Below, piece by piece: positions 32,892 to 41,544 of a stretch of 64,000 nt of DNA (its first letter is position 1; the number at the start of each line of letters is the position of its first letter). Both the position numbers and the translations under genes were made by a program. Below the pieces are notes generated by a model. That model did no database searches, was not told the DNA's origin, and was given only the letters and a program-made list of their open reading frames with translations. The stretch spans positions 248,001-312,000 of the forward strand of contig NZ_BDCC01000033.1 in NCBI RefSeq assembly GCF_001613305.1, written 5' to 3'. Source of the stretch: Nocardia vaccinii NBRC 15922 (GTDB lineage Bacteria > Actinomycetota > Actinomycetes > Mycobacteriales > Mycobacteriaceae).

Positions 32892-33144
32892 CGTCGCCCC
32901 TCCGTGATCGACTGATGCCAGCCTAATCGATCCGCATGTCCGAATTGCCGGAATATCCGGTGGCGCGCGTCGGATCGCGCGGCCGCGGTCGGGGCGACGC
33001 GGCTACCGGATGGGCTGGTCACGGTACGGGGCCGCCGTCGTTCCGGGAGGCGGAATCCGCTGTGGCACACGAGCCGGTGGCCGGCTCTTCTGTCGGCCGG
33101 CTCGATCGGTGCGCCGCCGCTGAGCGGATCGGGACGGCGGTCGA

Positions 33145-34575
33145 TCAGCGGGTGTGGCGGCTGCGCCGGGTGGAATACGAACGGCCCGGGCGGGTTCGGC
33201 GGTGGCGGTCGCCGGGGTCGGTGCGGGGGGTCGGCGGGGGAGGCGGTGCGGTCGGGTCGGGGACCGGGGTGCCGGAGGGGCGGCGGGCTCCGGTGAGGTC
33301 GGCCAGGCGGCGGTCGCCGGGGCGGACCTCGGTGTGGGCGGGCCGAATTCCGGCGTCCCGCAGCAGTTGTTCGGCGGTCTCGCGTTCGTCCGCCGTGACG
33401 AGGGTGACCACGGTGCCGGTGGCGCCCGCGCGTGCGGTGCGGCCCGCACGGTGCAGGTAGTCCTTGGGGTCGGCCGGTGGGTCGACGTGCACGACCAGGG
33501 ATATGTCGTCGACGTGGATGCCCCGGGCGGCGACGTCGGTGGCGACCAGAACCGGGGCCGAGCCGTCGGCGAATGCGGCCAGCGTGCGGGTGCGCTGGTT
33601 CTGGGCCTTGCCACCGTGCAGGACCGCCGCCGCGATACCGGATTCGCGCAGCCGCCGGACCAGCTTGTCCGCGCCGTACTGGGTGCGCACGAACAGCAGG
33701 GTGCGGCCCTCGCGGGCGGCGATCTCGGTGACCACCGCGCGCTTGTCGGCCTTGCGCAGATGCAGGAGGTGATGGGTGATGGCCGGGCTCGATCCGGCCT
33801 CGGCCGGTGACGCAGATGCGTTCGTGACGGCACCGGCAAGCGTGGCAGCAGGTTCGGGCGATGTCGTATTGTGCTGGAGCGCAATGGGATCCGAGGACTC
33901 ATCCGTGGCGCCCGAAGGCGCCGCGCCGACCGCGTGCAGTACCGGCTCGCGCAGATACCGTCGCACCAGAACGTCCACCGCGTCGTCGAGGGTGGCCGAG
34001 AACAGCAGGTGCTGGCTGTCCGCGGGCAGCAGATCCAACAGGGCGGTGACCTGGTCGAGGAATCCGAGCTGGGCCATGTGGTCCGCCTCGTCCACCGCGA
34101 CGACGCGGATGGCGTCGAGTCCGACCGCGCTCTGTGCGATCAGGTCGGCGAGCCGGCCGGGAGTCGCGATGAGCAGGTCCACGCCGCGCTCGAGCCGCTG
34201 GACCTGGCGGGCGATCGGGACGCCGCCGACCGCGCTGCCCAACCGCAGCCCGAGGGCGAGGGCCGGTTCGTCCAAAGCCGTCTCGATCTGCAGGGCGAGT
34301 TCCCGCGTCGGTGCGAGGACCAGCCCGCGCGGTCGTCGGGATGCGGAGGCCGCGCGGGTGAGCCGCACCAGCATGGGCAGGCCGAAGGCCAGGGTTTTGC
34401 CGGAACCCGTCGCGGCCCGGCCCAATACGTCGCGGCCGGCGAGAACGTCGGGAATGGCCGCGGCCTGGATCGGGAAGGCGGTCTCGAGTCCGGCGCGGCG
34501 CAGCGCCTGCACCAGCGGGACCGGCAGGCCCAGATCGACGAACCGCGGCGCGCGAACCACGCTCGGTTCAGGCAC
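33145..34575 (-). CDS. DEAD-box RNA helicase, RhlE-like
   Basis: A 476-residue ATP-dependent RNA helicase. Core motifs in order: Q-motif (TAFPIQAAAIP), Walker A (ATGSGKT), motif Ia/Ib (PTRELALQ), DEAD box (VDEADHM), SAT (LFSATL), then in the second RecA domain VATDVAARGIH and HRAGRTARAG. An insert of ~50 residues rich in Ala/Ser/Pro separates the two RecA halves, longer than usual. The tail (residues ~420-476) is Pro/Arg/Thr-rich and probably disordered RNA-binding. The GTG start overlaps the M56 gene stop by 8 bp, so it may share transcription with the BlaI/M56 pair. Confidence 0.93.
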   Translation of the reverse strand: MPEPSVVRAPRFVDLGLPVPLVQALRRAGLETAFPIQAAAIPDVLAGRDVLGRAATGSGKTLAFGLPMLVRLTRAASASRRPRGLVLAPTRELALQIETALDEPALALGLRLGSAVGGVPIARQVQRLERGVDLLIATPGRLADLIAQSAVGLDAIRVVAVDEADHMAQLGFLDQVTALLDLLPADSQHLLFSATLDDAVDVLVRRYLREPVLHAVGAAPSGATDESSDPIALQHNTTSPEPAATLAGAVTNASASPAEAGSSPAITHHLLHLRKADKRAVVTEIAAREGRTLLFVRTQYGADKLVRRLRESGIAAAVLHGGKAQNQRTRTLAAFADGSAPVLVATDVAARGIHVDDISLVVHVDPPADPKDYLHRAGRTARAGATGTVVTLVTADERETAEQLLRDAGIRPAHTEVRPGDRRLADLTGARRPSGTPVPDPTAPPPPPTPRTDPGDRHRRTRPGRSYSTRRSRHTR

Positions 34576-35512
34576 GGAACAGGCGCTTCAGCTCGACCAA
34601 CCAGGGAATGGCCACCGCGAGAGTCGGCACCACCAGGATGGCCGCGGCCGTGAGATAGGCCGCCATCGCGATGCGCAGATCGCCGAGCGGGCCGGCCAGG
34701 CGCTGAATGCGGATGAGGGTGGTCGGCCCGCCGACGGCCATCGCGCCCTGCGGCGCGGTCGAATTCGAACAGGCCACCAACGCGCGGGCCAGCGGCGTCG
34801 CGCCGGTGACCTTGACCGCGGAATCGTCGGCGAGCAGTTCGATCAGCAGTTTCACCGAGTCGAGCGCGGATTTGCTGCGCACGAACCGGGGGAAGGCCTC
34901 GTGTGCGGCGGTGAACGCCTCGAGCACCAGATCGTGCCGGGCGCGCAGATGCGAACGCTCATGGCTGACGATCGCGGTGAGCTCCGATTCGTTCAGGCTG
35001 GTGAAGGTGCCCTGACTGAGCACCACGCGGCGGCGCAGGCCGGGCAGGCAGTAGGCGATCGGCTCGGCCGCAGCCAGCACGCGGATGTCCGCGGCGCGAT
35101 GGCCGCTCAGATCGCCGCCCTGATCGAGCAGGTCGACCAGGATGCGATGACGGGTCCGGCGGCGCCGGGTGTGAATGCCGACCCGGACCACCATGTAGAT
35201 CAGGCGGGCGCCGACCAGGAGGGTCAGCGCGAGGACGATCACGTAGGCCGACCACAGTGGCAGGCCGAGTGCGTGGATCTCCCGGGTGGGCGAGGTGGTC
35301 GGCCGCCCGTCGGGGCCCGGAACGAGCAGCAGGCTGGCGATGGCCAGACCGGAGCCGAAGGCGCTGAGCACCGCGGCCAGGGCGACGGCCTGCCACAGCA
35401 CCAAAGCCGCCCGTGGCGTCCGGTACGGCCACGAGGCTCGACTGAGCAGGGCTGGGACCGGTCCCGCCAGAAGCAAAGCGAGACCGGCGAATACCGGCGC
35501 GGTTGCATTCAT
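34568..35512 (-). CDS. M56-family (BlaR1/MecR1-type) membrane metallopeptidase
   Basis: A 314-residue membrane protein with about four helices (residues ~5-25, 38-60, 85-110, ~280-305) and a cytoplasmic zinc-protease motif HERSH (His184, Glu185, His188) preceded by the ELTAIVS helix. It has no extracellular penicillin-binding sensor domain, so it is the short Rv1845c-like form rather than a true BlaR1. It probably cleaves or inactivates the BlaI-type repressor encoded 62 bp upstream on membrane signalling. Downstream it overlaps the helicase gene. Confidence 0.9.
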   Translation of the reverse strand: MNATAPVFAGLALLLAGPVPALLSRASWPYRTPRAALVLWQAVALAAVLSAFGSGLAIASLLLVPGPDGRPTTSPTREIHALGLPLWSAYVIVLALTLLVGARLIYMVVRVGIHTRRRRTRHRILVDLLDQGGDLSGHRAADIRVLAAAEPIAYCLPGLRRRVVLSQGTFTSLNESELTAIVSHERSHLRARHDLVLEAFTAAHEAFPRFVRSKSALDSVKLLIELLADDSAVKVTGATPLARALVACSNSTAPQGAMAVGGPTTLIRIQRLAGPLGDLRIAMAAYLTAAAILVVPTLAVAIPWLVELKRLFRA

Positions 35513-35574
35513 GCTCAGCTCACTGCGTTGTGGGGCCAGGGCCCGAGATCGCGGCGCGGGAACGCCGCAGCTTT

Positions 35575-36012
35575 CTACTGCGGCGGCGCGGCTCCCTCGT
35601 CGTCGGACACGTTGCGCGTGGTGTCGGACTTGGTGCGCGCGGCCTCGGTGGCTTCGAGCTTAGCGAGTGCCTCGCGCAAGGCGGCAGCCCCGTCGTTACC
35701 GACCTGTTCGACGAAGTGGACCAGGGCCGCGCGACGGCTGCCGACCTCGTCGGCCTGCTGCAGCGCATCGACCATGAGGCTGGCGACCAACTCGTCGCGG
35801 GTGTGCACGGGGGCGTACCGGTGCGCACGGTCGTCGCGCTGCTGGACGACGAGGTCCTTCTTCGCCAGACGCTGCAGAACCGTCATCACTGTGGTGTACG
35901 CGAGCTCGCGATGCGCCGCGAGGGCTTCGTGGACCTGCCGGACCGTCTGCGGTTGATCGGCCGACCACAACTGGTCCATGACCGCTTTCTCGAGTTCACC
36001 AAGACCTGCCAT
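35575..36012 (-). CDS. blaI: BlaI/MecI/CopY-family repressor (Rv1846c-like)
   Basis: A 145-residue winged-helix repressor: LGELEKAVMDQLWSADQPQTV first helices, VRQVHEALAAHRELAYTTVM recognition region (key part ELAYTTVMTVLQRL), and the dimerising C-terminal helices. The family represses beta-lactamase or, in mycobacteria, several cell-wall and respiration genes, and is removed by the partner M56 protease. A TACTACG...CGTCGTA palindrome lies 35 bp upstream of the ATG, consistent with autoregulation. Pairing with the M56 gene is conserved. Confidence 0.94.
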   Translation of the reverse strand: MAGLGELEKAVMDQLWSADQPQTVRQVHEALAAHRELAYTTVMTVLQRLAKKDLVVQQRDDRAHRYAPVHTRDELVASLMVDALQQADEVGSRRAALVHFVEQVGNDGAAALREALAKLEATEAARTKSDTTRNVSDDEGAAPPQ

Positions 36013-36046
36013 CCCTCGAGTTTACGGAGCCAACGACGCAAATGCG

Positions 36047-36063
36047 TACTACGGGCCGTCGTA
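36047..36063. promoter_or_regulatory. BlaI operator
   Basis: TACTACGGGCCGTCGTA, a 17-bp palindrome with one mismatched pair, of the TACTAC/GTAGTA type bound by BlaI regulators. It lies between blaI and the divergent iron-box gene, so it could influence both. Confidence 0.7.
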
Positions 36064-36147
36064 ACCAGCCGGTAACGTGTGGGATTTTTCATACGCAGGT
36101 CGTGGTGTCGAATCGCCCCTGGCCGATCCCATCCGTTGCCCGGTAAA

Positions 36148-36166
36148 TCTGGTAAGGCTAACCTAA
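36148..36166. promoter_or_regulatory. IdeR/DtxR iron box upstream of the FhuF-like gene
   Basis: TCTGGTAAGGCTAACCTAA matches 16 of 19 positions of the iron-box consensus TTAGGTTAGGCTAACCTAA. It is 42 bp before the start codon of the next gene, the right place for Fe2+-dependent repression. Confidence 0.8.
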
Positions 36167-36207
36167 TATTCTGTTCCGGTCCGCTTCGTTTCCCGAAGGA
36201 GGTTCGA

Positions 36208-36903
36208 ATGTTCGAGCCGATCACCGCCTGTCCGCCCCGCCAGTGCGAGCCGGTATTCGGGCACGCGTGTCAGCGGCTGCGGGCACTGCAACCGGAACAT
36301 CCGCGCGTCTACGCTGTCGCCGCGATGGCCGATCACGGCCGACGCCGCTGGTGGCGGCTGTCGGACGCGCTGGACGAAGGGCGTATCGCCCTGATGTACC
36401 GCCGCCACGCCGCCGAGATGAGCAGTGCCGATATCGCCGCGGAGGTGGTGGCGACGGCGCTGATCCATGCGGTGGTCGGCCGCGTGGTCGCGCTGCTGGT
36501 GGCCGAGGGGCGCGCCTGGGATCCCGGCCTCGAGAATCTGTGGGTGCATTCGGACAACGACGGCGGCATCGACTGGGCGGGCTTGTCCGACACCACGATT
36601 CGCGTCGTGGCGGGCGATCGGCTGGCGGGGGAGCCGGGGGTGGTGGTGCTGCCGTGCGAGCCGGCGTTGCAAGTGTGGCTGGCGCATCGCTGTTCGACCG
36701 CGCTGACGCTCGTGCAGGTCGCTCTGTGGCGCTGCGCAGGGCTGGCCCCGCGCCGGTTCTGGTCACTGGTGATCGAGAGCGTGGTCGGCGCGGCGACGTA
36801 CGTGCCGGATCTGGCGGGCACCTCCTCGACGGCGGGTGCGGAGCGCGGTCGGGGTCTGCTGGCCGCGATGCGGGAACGCGGGCTGCCGATGCTTCGGACT
36901 TGA
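36208..36903 (+). CDS. FhuF-like iron-regulated protein lacking the Fe-S motif
   Basis: A 231-residue cytosolic protein that I read as a relative of FhuF-type ferric-siderophore reductases: an ALIHAVVGRVVALLVAEGRA helix followed by LENLWVHSDNDGGIDW, then a helical C-terminal half (PRRFWSLVIESVVGAATYV). True FhuF proteins end with a CC-x10-C-x2-C 2Fe-2S motif; here the chain stops at LPMLRT with no such cysteines. It may handle iron or siderophore without electron transfer. AAGGAGG precedes the ATG, and an IdeR box sits 42 bp upstream, so iron repression is likely. Family assignment is moderate. Confidence 0.6.
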   Translation: MFEPITACPPRQCEPVFGHACQRLRALQPEHPRVYAVAAMADHGRRRWWRLSDALDEGRIALMYRRHAAEMSSADIAAEVVATALIHAVVGRVVALLVAEGRAWDPGLENLWVHSDNDGGIDWAGLSDTTIRVVAGDRLAGEPGVVVLPCEPALQVWLAHRCSTALTLVQVALWRCAGLAPRRFWSLVIESVVGAATYVPDLAGTSSTAGAERGRGLLAAMRERGLPMLRT

Positions 36904-36907
36904 TGAG

Positions 36908-36926
36908 TTAGGCAAGCCTGTCCTAC
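36908..36926. promoter_or_regulatory. Second, weaker IdeR-like box
   Basis: TTAGGCAAGCCTGTCCTAC fits 15 of 19 positions of the degenerate iron-box consensus. It lies 4 bp after the FhuF-like gene and about 190 bp before the thioesterase gene. Confidence 0.45.
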
Positions 36927-37112
36927 ACTAGGAGTGGCGTCGAGATCGAGCGAGAGTCCCGAGGGCTGCGGTCGACTCCCCGATCTGTTGCCGCGGCGGG
37001 TCCGGCTATCGTGCCGGGCCCGCCGCTCTCGTCTCCGGCGTGGGAATACCCTCGATCCCGTTCGTCCGACCCGCGAGCCCGGGCGTTAGCTGGGGTATGC
37101 AACTGTTTTCGC

Positions 37113-37559
37113 ATGACAGAGAACGATCGGTCCGGGATCCGCTCGCTGGCGGATCTGACTCCCGAGCAGATGACCCGTTTCAGCGAGGGGAGTTTCTCCG
37201 ATCTGATCGGATTGAAGTACACCGAGGTCTCGCCCGATCGCGTGGCCGGGGAGTGGGTCGTCTCCCCGCAGTTGCATCAGCCCGCGGGCATCGTCAACGG
37301 CGGTGTGTATTGCACCGTCATCGAGACGCTCGCCAGCGTGGGTGGCGGGGTCTGGTACGGCGATCGTGGATCGGTGGTCGGGGTGAACAACAACACCGAT
37401 TTCCTGCGCGCGGTTCGCGAGGGCGTCCTGCGCGGTATCGCGACCCCGGTCCACCGGGGCCGGCTGCAGCAGCTGTGGCAGGTGGCGATCACCGACGAAC
37501 AGGAGCGGGTGGTCGCGCGGGGACAGGTCCGGCTGCAGAATCTGCCCGTCGCCGACTGA
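37113..37559 (+). CDS. PaaI-family hotdog thioesterase (Rv1847-like)
   Basis: A 148-residue hotdog-fold acyl-CoA thioesterase. The active-site region reads LHQPAGIVNGGVYCTVIETL, with the HQPAG / NGGV pattern and Glu of the PaaI group, and GVNNNTDFLRAVREG forms the CoA-facing strand. The gene sits between blaI and ureA exactly as Rv1847 does in M. tuberculosis. A GC-rich 208-bp region upstream carries the weaker iron box. It would release CoA from a small or aromatic acyl-CoA; substrate unknown. Confidence 0.92.
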   Translation: MTENDRSGIRSLADLTPEQMTRFSEGSFSDLIGLKYTEVSPDRVAGEWVVSPQLHQPAGIVNGGVYCTVIETLASVGGGVWYGDRGSVVGVNNNTDFLRAVREGVLRGIATPVHRGRLQQLWQVAITDEQERVVARGQVRLQNLPVAD

Positions 37560-37637
37560 TCTGCGCGTCCGCGACGCGCGGTTACCCGGCCGACGTGCCA
37601 GAATGTGCGACACCGACAGATCCGCCGAGGAGTCCGC

Positions 37638-37940
37638 ATGCGATTGTCGCCGCACGAGCAGGAACGGCTGCTGCTCAGCTATGCGGCCGAACTGGCCCGG
37701 CGTCGCCGGGCCCGGGGACTGCGGCTCAATCACCCCGAGGCGATCGCGATCATCACCGACCACGTGCTCGAGGGCGCGCGCGACGGGCGCACCGTCGCCG
37801 AGTTGATGGACTCGGGGCGCGCGGTGCTCACCCGCGAGGACGTCATGGAGGGCATCCCCGAGATGATCGCCGATGTGCAGGTCGAGGCAACCTTCCCGGA
37901 CGGCACCAAACTCGTCACCGTCCACCACCCGATCGGCTGA
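37638..37940 (+). CDS. ureA: Urease gamma subunit
   Basis: A 100-residue urease gamma subunit, complete by family length. MRLSPHEQERLLLSYAAELA opens it, NHPEAIAIITDHVLEGARDG follows and PDGTKLVTVHHPI closes it, all conserved. Together with the beta and alpha subunits it forms the urease (alpha-beta-gamma)3 enzyme that hydrolyses urea to ammonia and CO2. GAGGAG precedes the ATG. ureB starts 6 bp later. Confidence 0.97.
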   Translation: MRLSPHEQERLLLSYAAELARRRRARGLRLNHPEAIAIITDHVLEGARDGRTVAELMDSGRAVLTREDVMEGIPEMIADVQVEATFPDGTKLVTVHHPIG

Positions 37941-37946
37941 GCCGGC

Positions 37947-38300
37947 GTGAGTCACGACGATTCCGCCCGCGAGCGCATCGGCACGGGCCTGGTGCCCGGC
38001 GAATTCCTGTATGCCGCGGAGGCCGTCGAGATCAACGCCGGTGCGGACCGGATCGAACTCGAGGTGGTCAACACCGGAGATCGGCCGGTACAGGTGGGTT
38101 CGCACGTACACTTCCCGCAGGCCAACAAGGCTTTGCGGTTCGATCGGGCGGCCGCGCACGGCCGTCGCCTGGATATTCCCGCGGGTACCGCGGTGCGCTT
38201 CGAACCCGGTCTGGGACAGCGTATTTCGCTGGTTCCGCTGGGTGGTGCGCGCGAGGTGCACGGCATCGGTCTCGACGCACCCGGAAAGCTGGACGCCTGA
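37947..38300 (+). CDS. ureB: Urease beta subunit
   Basis: A 117-residue urease beta subunit. The conserved stretch NTGDRPVQVGSHVHFPQANK and the RFDRAAAHGRRLDIPAGTAV stretch (key part GRRLDIPAGTAVRFEPG) identify it. GTG start 6 bp after ureA; its TGA overlaps the ureC ATG (TGATG), so the three structural genes are translated together. The N-terminal ~15 residues are less conserved and longer than in some homologues. Confidence 0.97.
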   Translation: MSHDDSARERIGTGLVPGEFLYAAEAVEINAGADRIELEVVNTGDRPVQVGSHVHFPQANKALRFDRAAAHGRRLDIPAGTAVRFEPGLGQRISLVPLGGAREVHGIGLDAPGKLDA

Positions 38301-40021
38301 TGGTCGAATTGTCCCGTGTCCGTTACGCGGAGCTGTTCGGGCCCACCGTCGGCGACCGGATTCGCCTGGCGGACACCGATCTGCTGATCGAGATCACCGA
38401 GGATCGTTGCGGCGGACCGGGAATCGCCGGTGACGAGGCCGTCTTCGGCGGCGGCAAAGTGCTGCGCGAATCCATGGGGCAGGCCCGCGCCACCCGCGCC
38501 GAGGGCACGCCGGACACTGTGATCACCGGTGCCGTGATCGTCGACCACTGGGGAATTATCAAGGCCGACATCGGTATTCGCGACGGACGCATCTGCGGCA
38601 TCGGCAAGGCGGGCAATCCCGACACCATGGATGGCGTCCACCCGGATCTGGTGGTCGGCGCGGGCACGGAGATCATCGCGGGCAACGGGCGCATCCTCAC
38701 CGCGGGCGCGATCGACTGCCACGTGCACTTCATCTGCCCGCAGCTGCTCGAGGAGGCGCTCGGCGGCGGTATCACCACCATGATCGGCGGCGGCACGGGC
38801 CCGGCCGAGGGCAGTAAGGCCACCACGGTCAGTCCCGGCGCGTGGCATCTGGGCCGGATGCTCGAGGCCACCGACGGCTGGCCGGTGAACATCCTGCTGC
38901 TCGGCAAGGGCAACACCGTGCGGCACGAGGCGATGTGGGAGCAATTGCGCGGCGGTGCGGGCGGATTCAAGCTGCACGAGGACTGGGGGACCACGCCCGC
39001 GGCGATCGACGCCTGCCTCACCGTGGCCGATGCGGCGGGCGTCCAGGTCGCTTTGCACTCGGACACGTTGAACGAGGCCGGATTCGTCGAGGACACCCTG
39101 GCCGCCATCGCCGGCCGGGCCATCCACTCGTATCACACCGAGGGCGCGGGCGGCGGGCACGCGCCCGACATCATCACGGTCGCAGCGCATCCCAACGTGA
39201 TGCCCAGTTCGACCAACCCGACCCGCCCGCACACGGTCAACACCCTGGACGAGCATCTGGACATGCTCATGGTGTGCCATCACCTGAACCCCTCCGTGCC
39301 GGAGGATCTGGCCTTCGCCGAGAGCCGGATCCGGCCGTCCACCATCGCCGCGGAGGATCTGCTGCACGATCTGGGCGCGATCTCGATGATCGGCAGCGAT
39401 TCTCAGGCCATGGGCCGCATCGGCGAGGTCGTCATGCGCACCTGGCAGACCGCGCACATGATGAAGCGGCGTCGCGGCGCGCTGCCCGGCGACGGCGCCG
39501 CGGACAACAACCGGGTACGCCGGTATATCGCGAAATACACCATCTGCCCGGCGATAACGCACGGTCTGGACCACGAGATCGGTTCGGTCGAGGTGGGCAA
39601 ACTGGCCGATCTGGTGCTGTGGGAACCGGCATTCTTCGGGGTCCGTCCGCACGCGGTGCTCAAGGGCGGCGCGATCGCGTGGGCGGCCATGGGCGATGCG
39701 AACGCCTCGATTCCGACCCCGCAGCCGGTGCTGCCGCGACCCATGTTCGGCGCGGCGCCCGCGGTGACCGCCGGCACCGCACTGCATTTCGTCTCCGAAC
39801 AGGCGATCGAGGCGGGCCTGGCCGACCGGTTGCGGGTGAACCGCCGATTGGTTCCGGTGGCGAACGTCCGCCGGCGCGGTAAGGCGGATCTGCCGCACAA
39901 CGACGCCATGCCCCGCATCGAGGTCGATCCGGACACCTTCACCGTCCGCGTCGACGGAGAGGTCTGGGCCGAACAGCCCGCCGCCGAATTACCGATGGCG
40001 CAACGGTATTTCCTGTTCTGA
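38300..40021 (+). CDS. ureC: Urease alpha subunit
   Basis: A 573-residue catalytic subunit with all nickel-site elements: IDCHVHFICPQ (two His ligands), FKLHEDWG with the lysine to be carbamylated (Lys224), LHSDTLNEAGF and HTEGAGGGHAPD (His residues), the mobile-flap MVCHHLNPS (Cys326) and MIGSDSQAMGR (Asp ligand). Length is normal. Maturation needs UreF, UreG and UreD, which are encoded 5.4 kb downstream instead of directly adjacent. No ureE is present, as in mycobacteria. Confidence 0.98.
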   Translation: MVELSRVRYAELFGPTVGDRIRLADTDLLIEITEDRCGGPGIAGDEAVFGGGKVLRESMGQARATRAEGTPDTVITGAVIVDHWGIIKADIGIRDGRICGIGKAGNPDTMDGVHPDLVVGAGTEIIAGNGRILTAGAIDCHVHFICPQLLEEALGGGITTMIGGGTGPAEGSKATTVSPGAWHLGRMLEATDGWPVNILLLGKGNTVRHEAMWEQLRGGAGGFKLHEDWGTTPAAIDACLTVADAAGVQVALHSDTLNEAGFVEDTLAAIAGRAIHSYHTEGAGGGHAPDIITVAAHPNVMPSSTNPTRPHTVNTLDEHLDMLMVCHHLNPSVPEDLAFAESRIRPSTIAAEDLLHDLGAISMIGSDSQAMGRIGEVVMRTWQTAHMMKRRRGALPGDGAADNNRVRRYIAKYTICPAITHGLDHEIGSVEVGKLADLVLWEPAFFGVRPHAVLKGGAIAWAAMGDANASIPTPQPVLPRPMFGAAPAVTAGTALHFVSEQAIEAGLADRLRVNRRLVPVANVRRRGKADLPHNDAMPRIEVDPDTFTVRVDGEVWAEQPAAELPMAQRYFLF

Positions 40022-40074
40022 CCGCGAAGTCCGGCACGCCGCCGATCGGGGCGCGAAAGTGGCAGACTGCGATC

Positions 40075-40737
40075 ATGACGAATGCCGCATGGGACGACGT
40101 GGATCGCTTTCTGGTTTCGACCCTGGTCGGGCACGGGGACGACAATGTGCTGCAAACGAATTCGGCCGCCGGACTCCCGCCGATCGACGTATCGCCGGCG
40201 CAGGGGAAGTTCCTGCATCTGATTGCGCGGTCGATCCGAGCGCGGCGGGTGCTCGAGATCGGCACGCTCGGCGGGTACAGCACGATCTGGCTGGCGCGGG
40301 CCGTCGGCGAGGACGGGCAGGTGCTGAGCCTGGAGTTCGAACCGCGGCACGCCGAGGTCGCTCGCGAGAATCTGGACCGGGCCGGGGTCGGCAAGCGGGT
40401 CGAGATCCGGGTCGGTGCCGCCCTGGACAGCCTGCCGGTGCTGGAGCAGGAGCAGCCCACGCCGTTCGATCTGGTGTTCATCGACGCCGACAAGGTCAAC
40501 AACGCCAATTACGTGCGGTGGGCGTTGCGCCTGACGCGCCCCGGATCGGTGATCATCATCGACAACGTCGTGCGCAATGGCGGTATCGCCGATCCGGATT
40601 CGACCGACGAGGCGGTGCGCGCCAGCCGTGAGGTGATCGAACTGCTCGGCGCCGAACCACGGCTCGAGGCATCGGTCCTGCAGACCGTCGGCAGTAAGGG
40701 CTGGGACGGATTCGCCTATGCCGTAGTGGTGGAGTAG
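40075..40737 (+). CDS. SAM-dependent O-methyltransferase (caffeoyl-CoA OMT-like)
   Basis: A 220-residue class I methyltransferase of the O-methyltransferase_3 group. SAM motif I is RRVLEIGTLGGYSTIWLARA; the acidic loop LSLEFEPRHAEVARENLDRA (key part LEFEPRHAEVA) follows; the metal ligands are in DLVFIDADKVNNANY and IIIDNVVRNG. It would methylate a catechol-type hydroxyl using a divalent cation. It is the first gene of the block that separates ureC from ureF, starts 53 bp after ureC, and converges on a tetR gene. Confidence 0.93.
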   Translation: MTNAAWDDVDRFLVSTLVGHGDDNVLQTNSAAGLPPIDVSPAQGKFLHLIARSIRARRVLEIGTLGGYSTIWLARAVGEDGQVLSLEFEPRHAEVARENLDRAGVGKRVEIRVGAALDSLPVLEQEQPTPFDLVFIDADKVNNANYVRWALRLTRPGSVIIIDNVVRNGGIADPDSTDEAVRASREVIELLGAEPRLEASVLQTVGSKGWDGFAYAVVVE

Positions 40738-40741
40738 CCGC

Positions 40742-41455
40742 TTACCGGCCCGCGGCGAATCCGTCGCACAGTGCGGTCAGCCCGGTGCGCAGCAGCTGTA
40801 CCGGGTCGAGGAGATCGCCGCGGCCGGTCCCTTCGAGCGGAGCCAGGCCGGGCGGGGTCGGCCAGCGCGGTGAGCCTTCGAGCAGCGCGTCGAATGCCGA
40901 GGTGTCCTCGTGGTCGCTCTCGCGCTTGGCCAGCATCGCGGCACTGACCTGTTGCAGGGCGATGCCGGAGATATAACTCCACACCGCCAGGGACATCCGC
41001 GTGGCCTCGTGCGGGTCATCGGTGAGTTCCGTGAATCCCTCCACCAGCCAGGCCAGGCACGCCAGGCTGTGCGGGCCGAAGTTGTAGCGCGGCACCGCGA
41101 AGGTGAACAGCACCCAGGGATGTTGCTGATAGAGCCGCCAATCGATATCTGCGGCGATGCGCACCCGGTCGCGCCAGGTCCAGTCCGGCTCCGGCGCGGG
41201 ATAGGGGTTGCGGCGGGCCACCTCGTCGGTCATCTCGGCCAGCAGGGCGTCCTTGTTCGGGACGTGCCGGTACAGCGACATCGCGCCCACGCCCATCCGG
41301 TCGGCGATGCGACGCATCGATAACGCGTCCACCCCGGCCTCGTCGGCCAGCGCGATCGCCGTGTCGACGATGCTCGCGCGGGTGAGTTTCGGCTCGTGGC
41401 CGCCCGTCTCCCGGCCGCTGCCCGCCTCGGAGTCGCCGCGCGGTGCTGTGTTCAC
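40742..41455 (-). CDS. TetR-family repressor of the adjacent MFS exporter
   Basis: A 237-residue regulator with an N-terminal HTH (KLTRASIVDTAIALADEAGV, then ADRMGVGAMSLYRHVPNKDA) and a TetR_C-type ligand domain (residues ~100-225) like that of tetracycline/efflux regulators. It is divergent from a 14-helix MFS exporter gene, with a GCGTACG-based palindrome between them. It likely represses the exporter until a toxic ligand binds. Confidence 0.93.
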   Translation of the reverse strand: MNTAPRGDSEAGSGRETGGHEPKLTRASIVDTAIALADEAGVDALSMRRIADRMGVGAMSLYRHVPNKDALLAEMTDEVARRNPYPAPEPDWTWRDRVRIAADIDWRLYQQHPWVLFTFAVPRYNFGPHSLACLAWLVEGFTELTDDPHEATRMSLAVWSYISGIALQQVSAAMLAKRESDHEDTSAFDALLEGSPRWPTPPGLAPLEGTGRGDLLDPVQLLRTGLTALCDGFAAGR

Positions 41456-41509
41456 TGCGTTACTCGCTTTCGTTTACCCAGCCGGGTGCGTACGCTGTAC
41501 CCAGGCTAT

Positions 41510-41526
41510 CGCGTACGTCGTACGCG
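41510..41526. promoter_or_regulatory. TetR operator of the MFS exporter
   Basis: CGCGTACGTCGTACGCG, a perfect 17-bp palindrome 19 bp before the exporter start codon. A second copy of the core, GCGTACGC, lies at about 41488-41495 within a GGGT...ACCC context. Confidence 0.75.
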
Positions 41527-41544
41527 CGATTCGAAGGATAGGTG

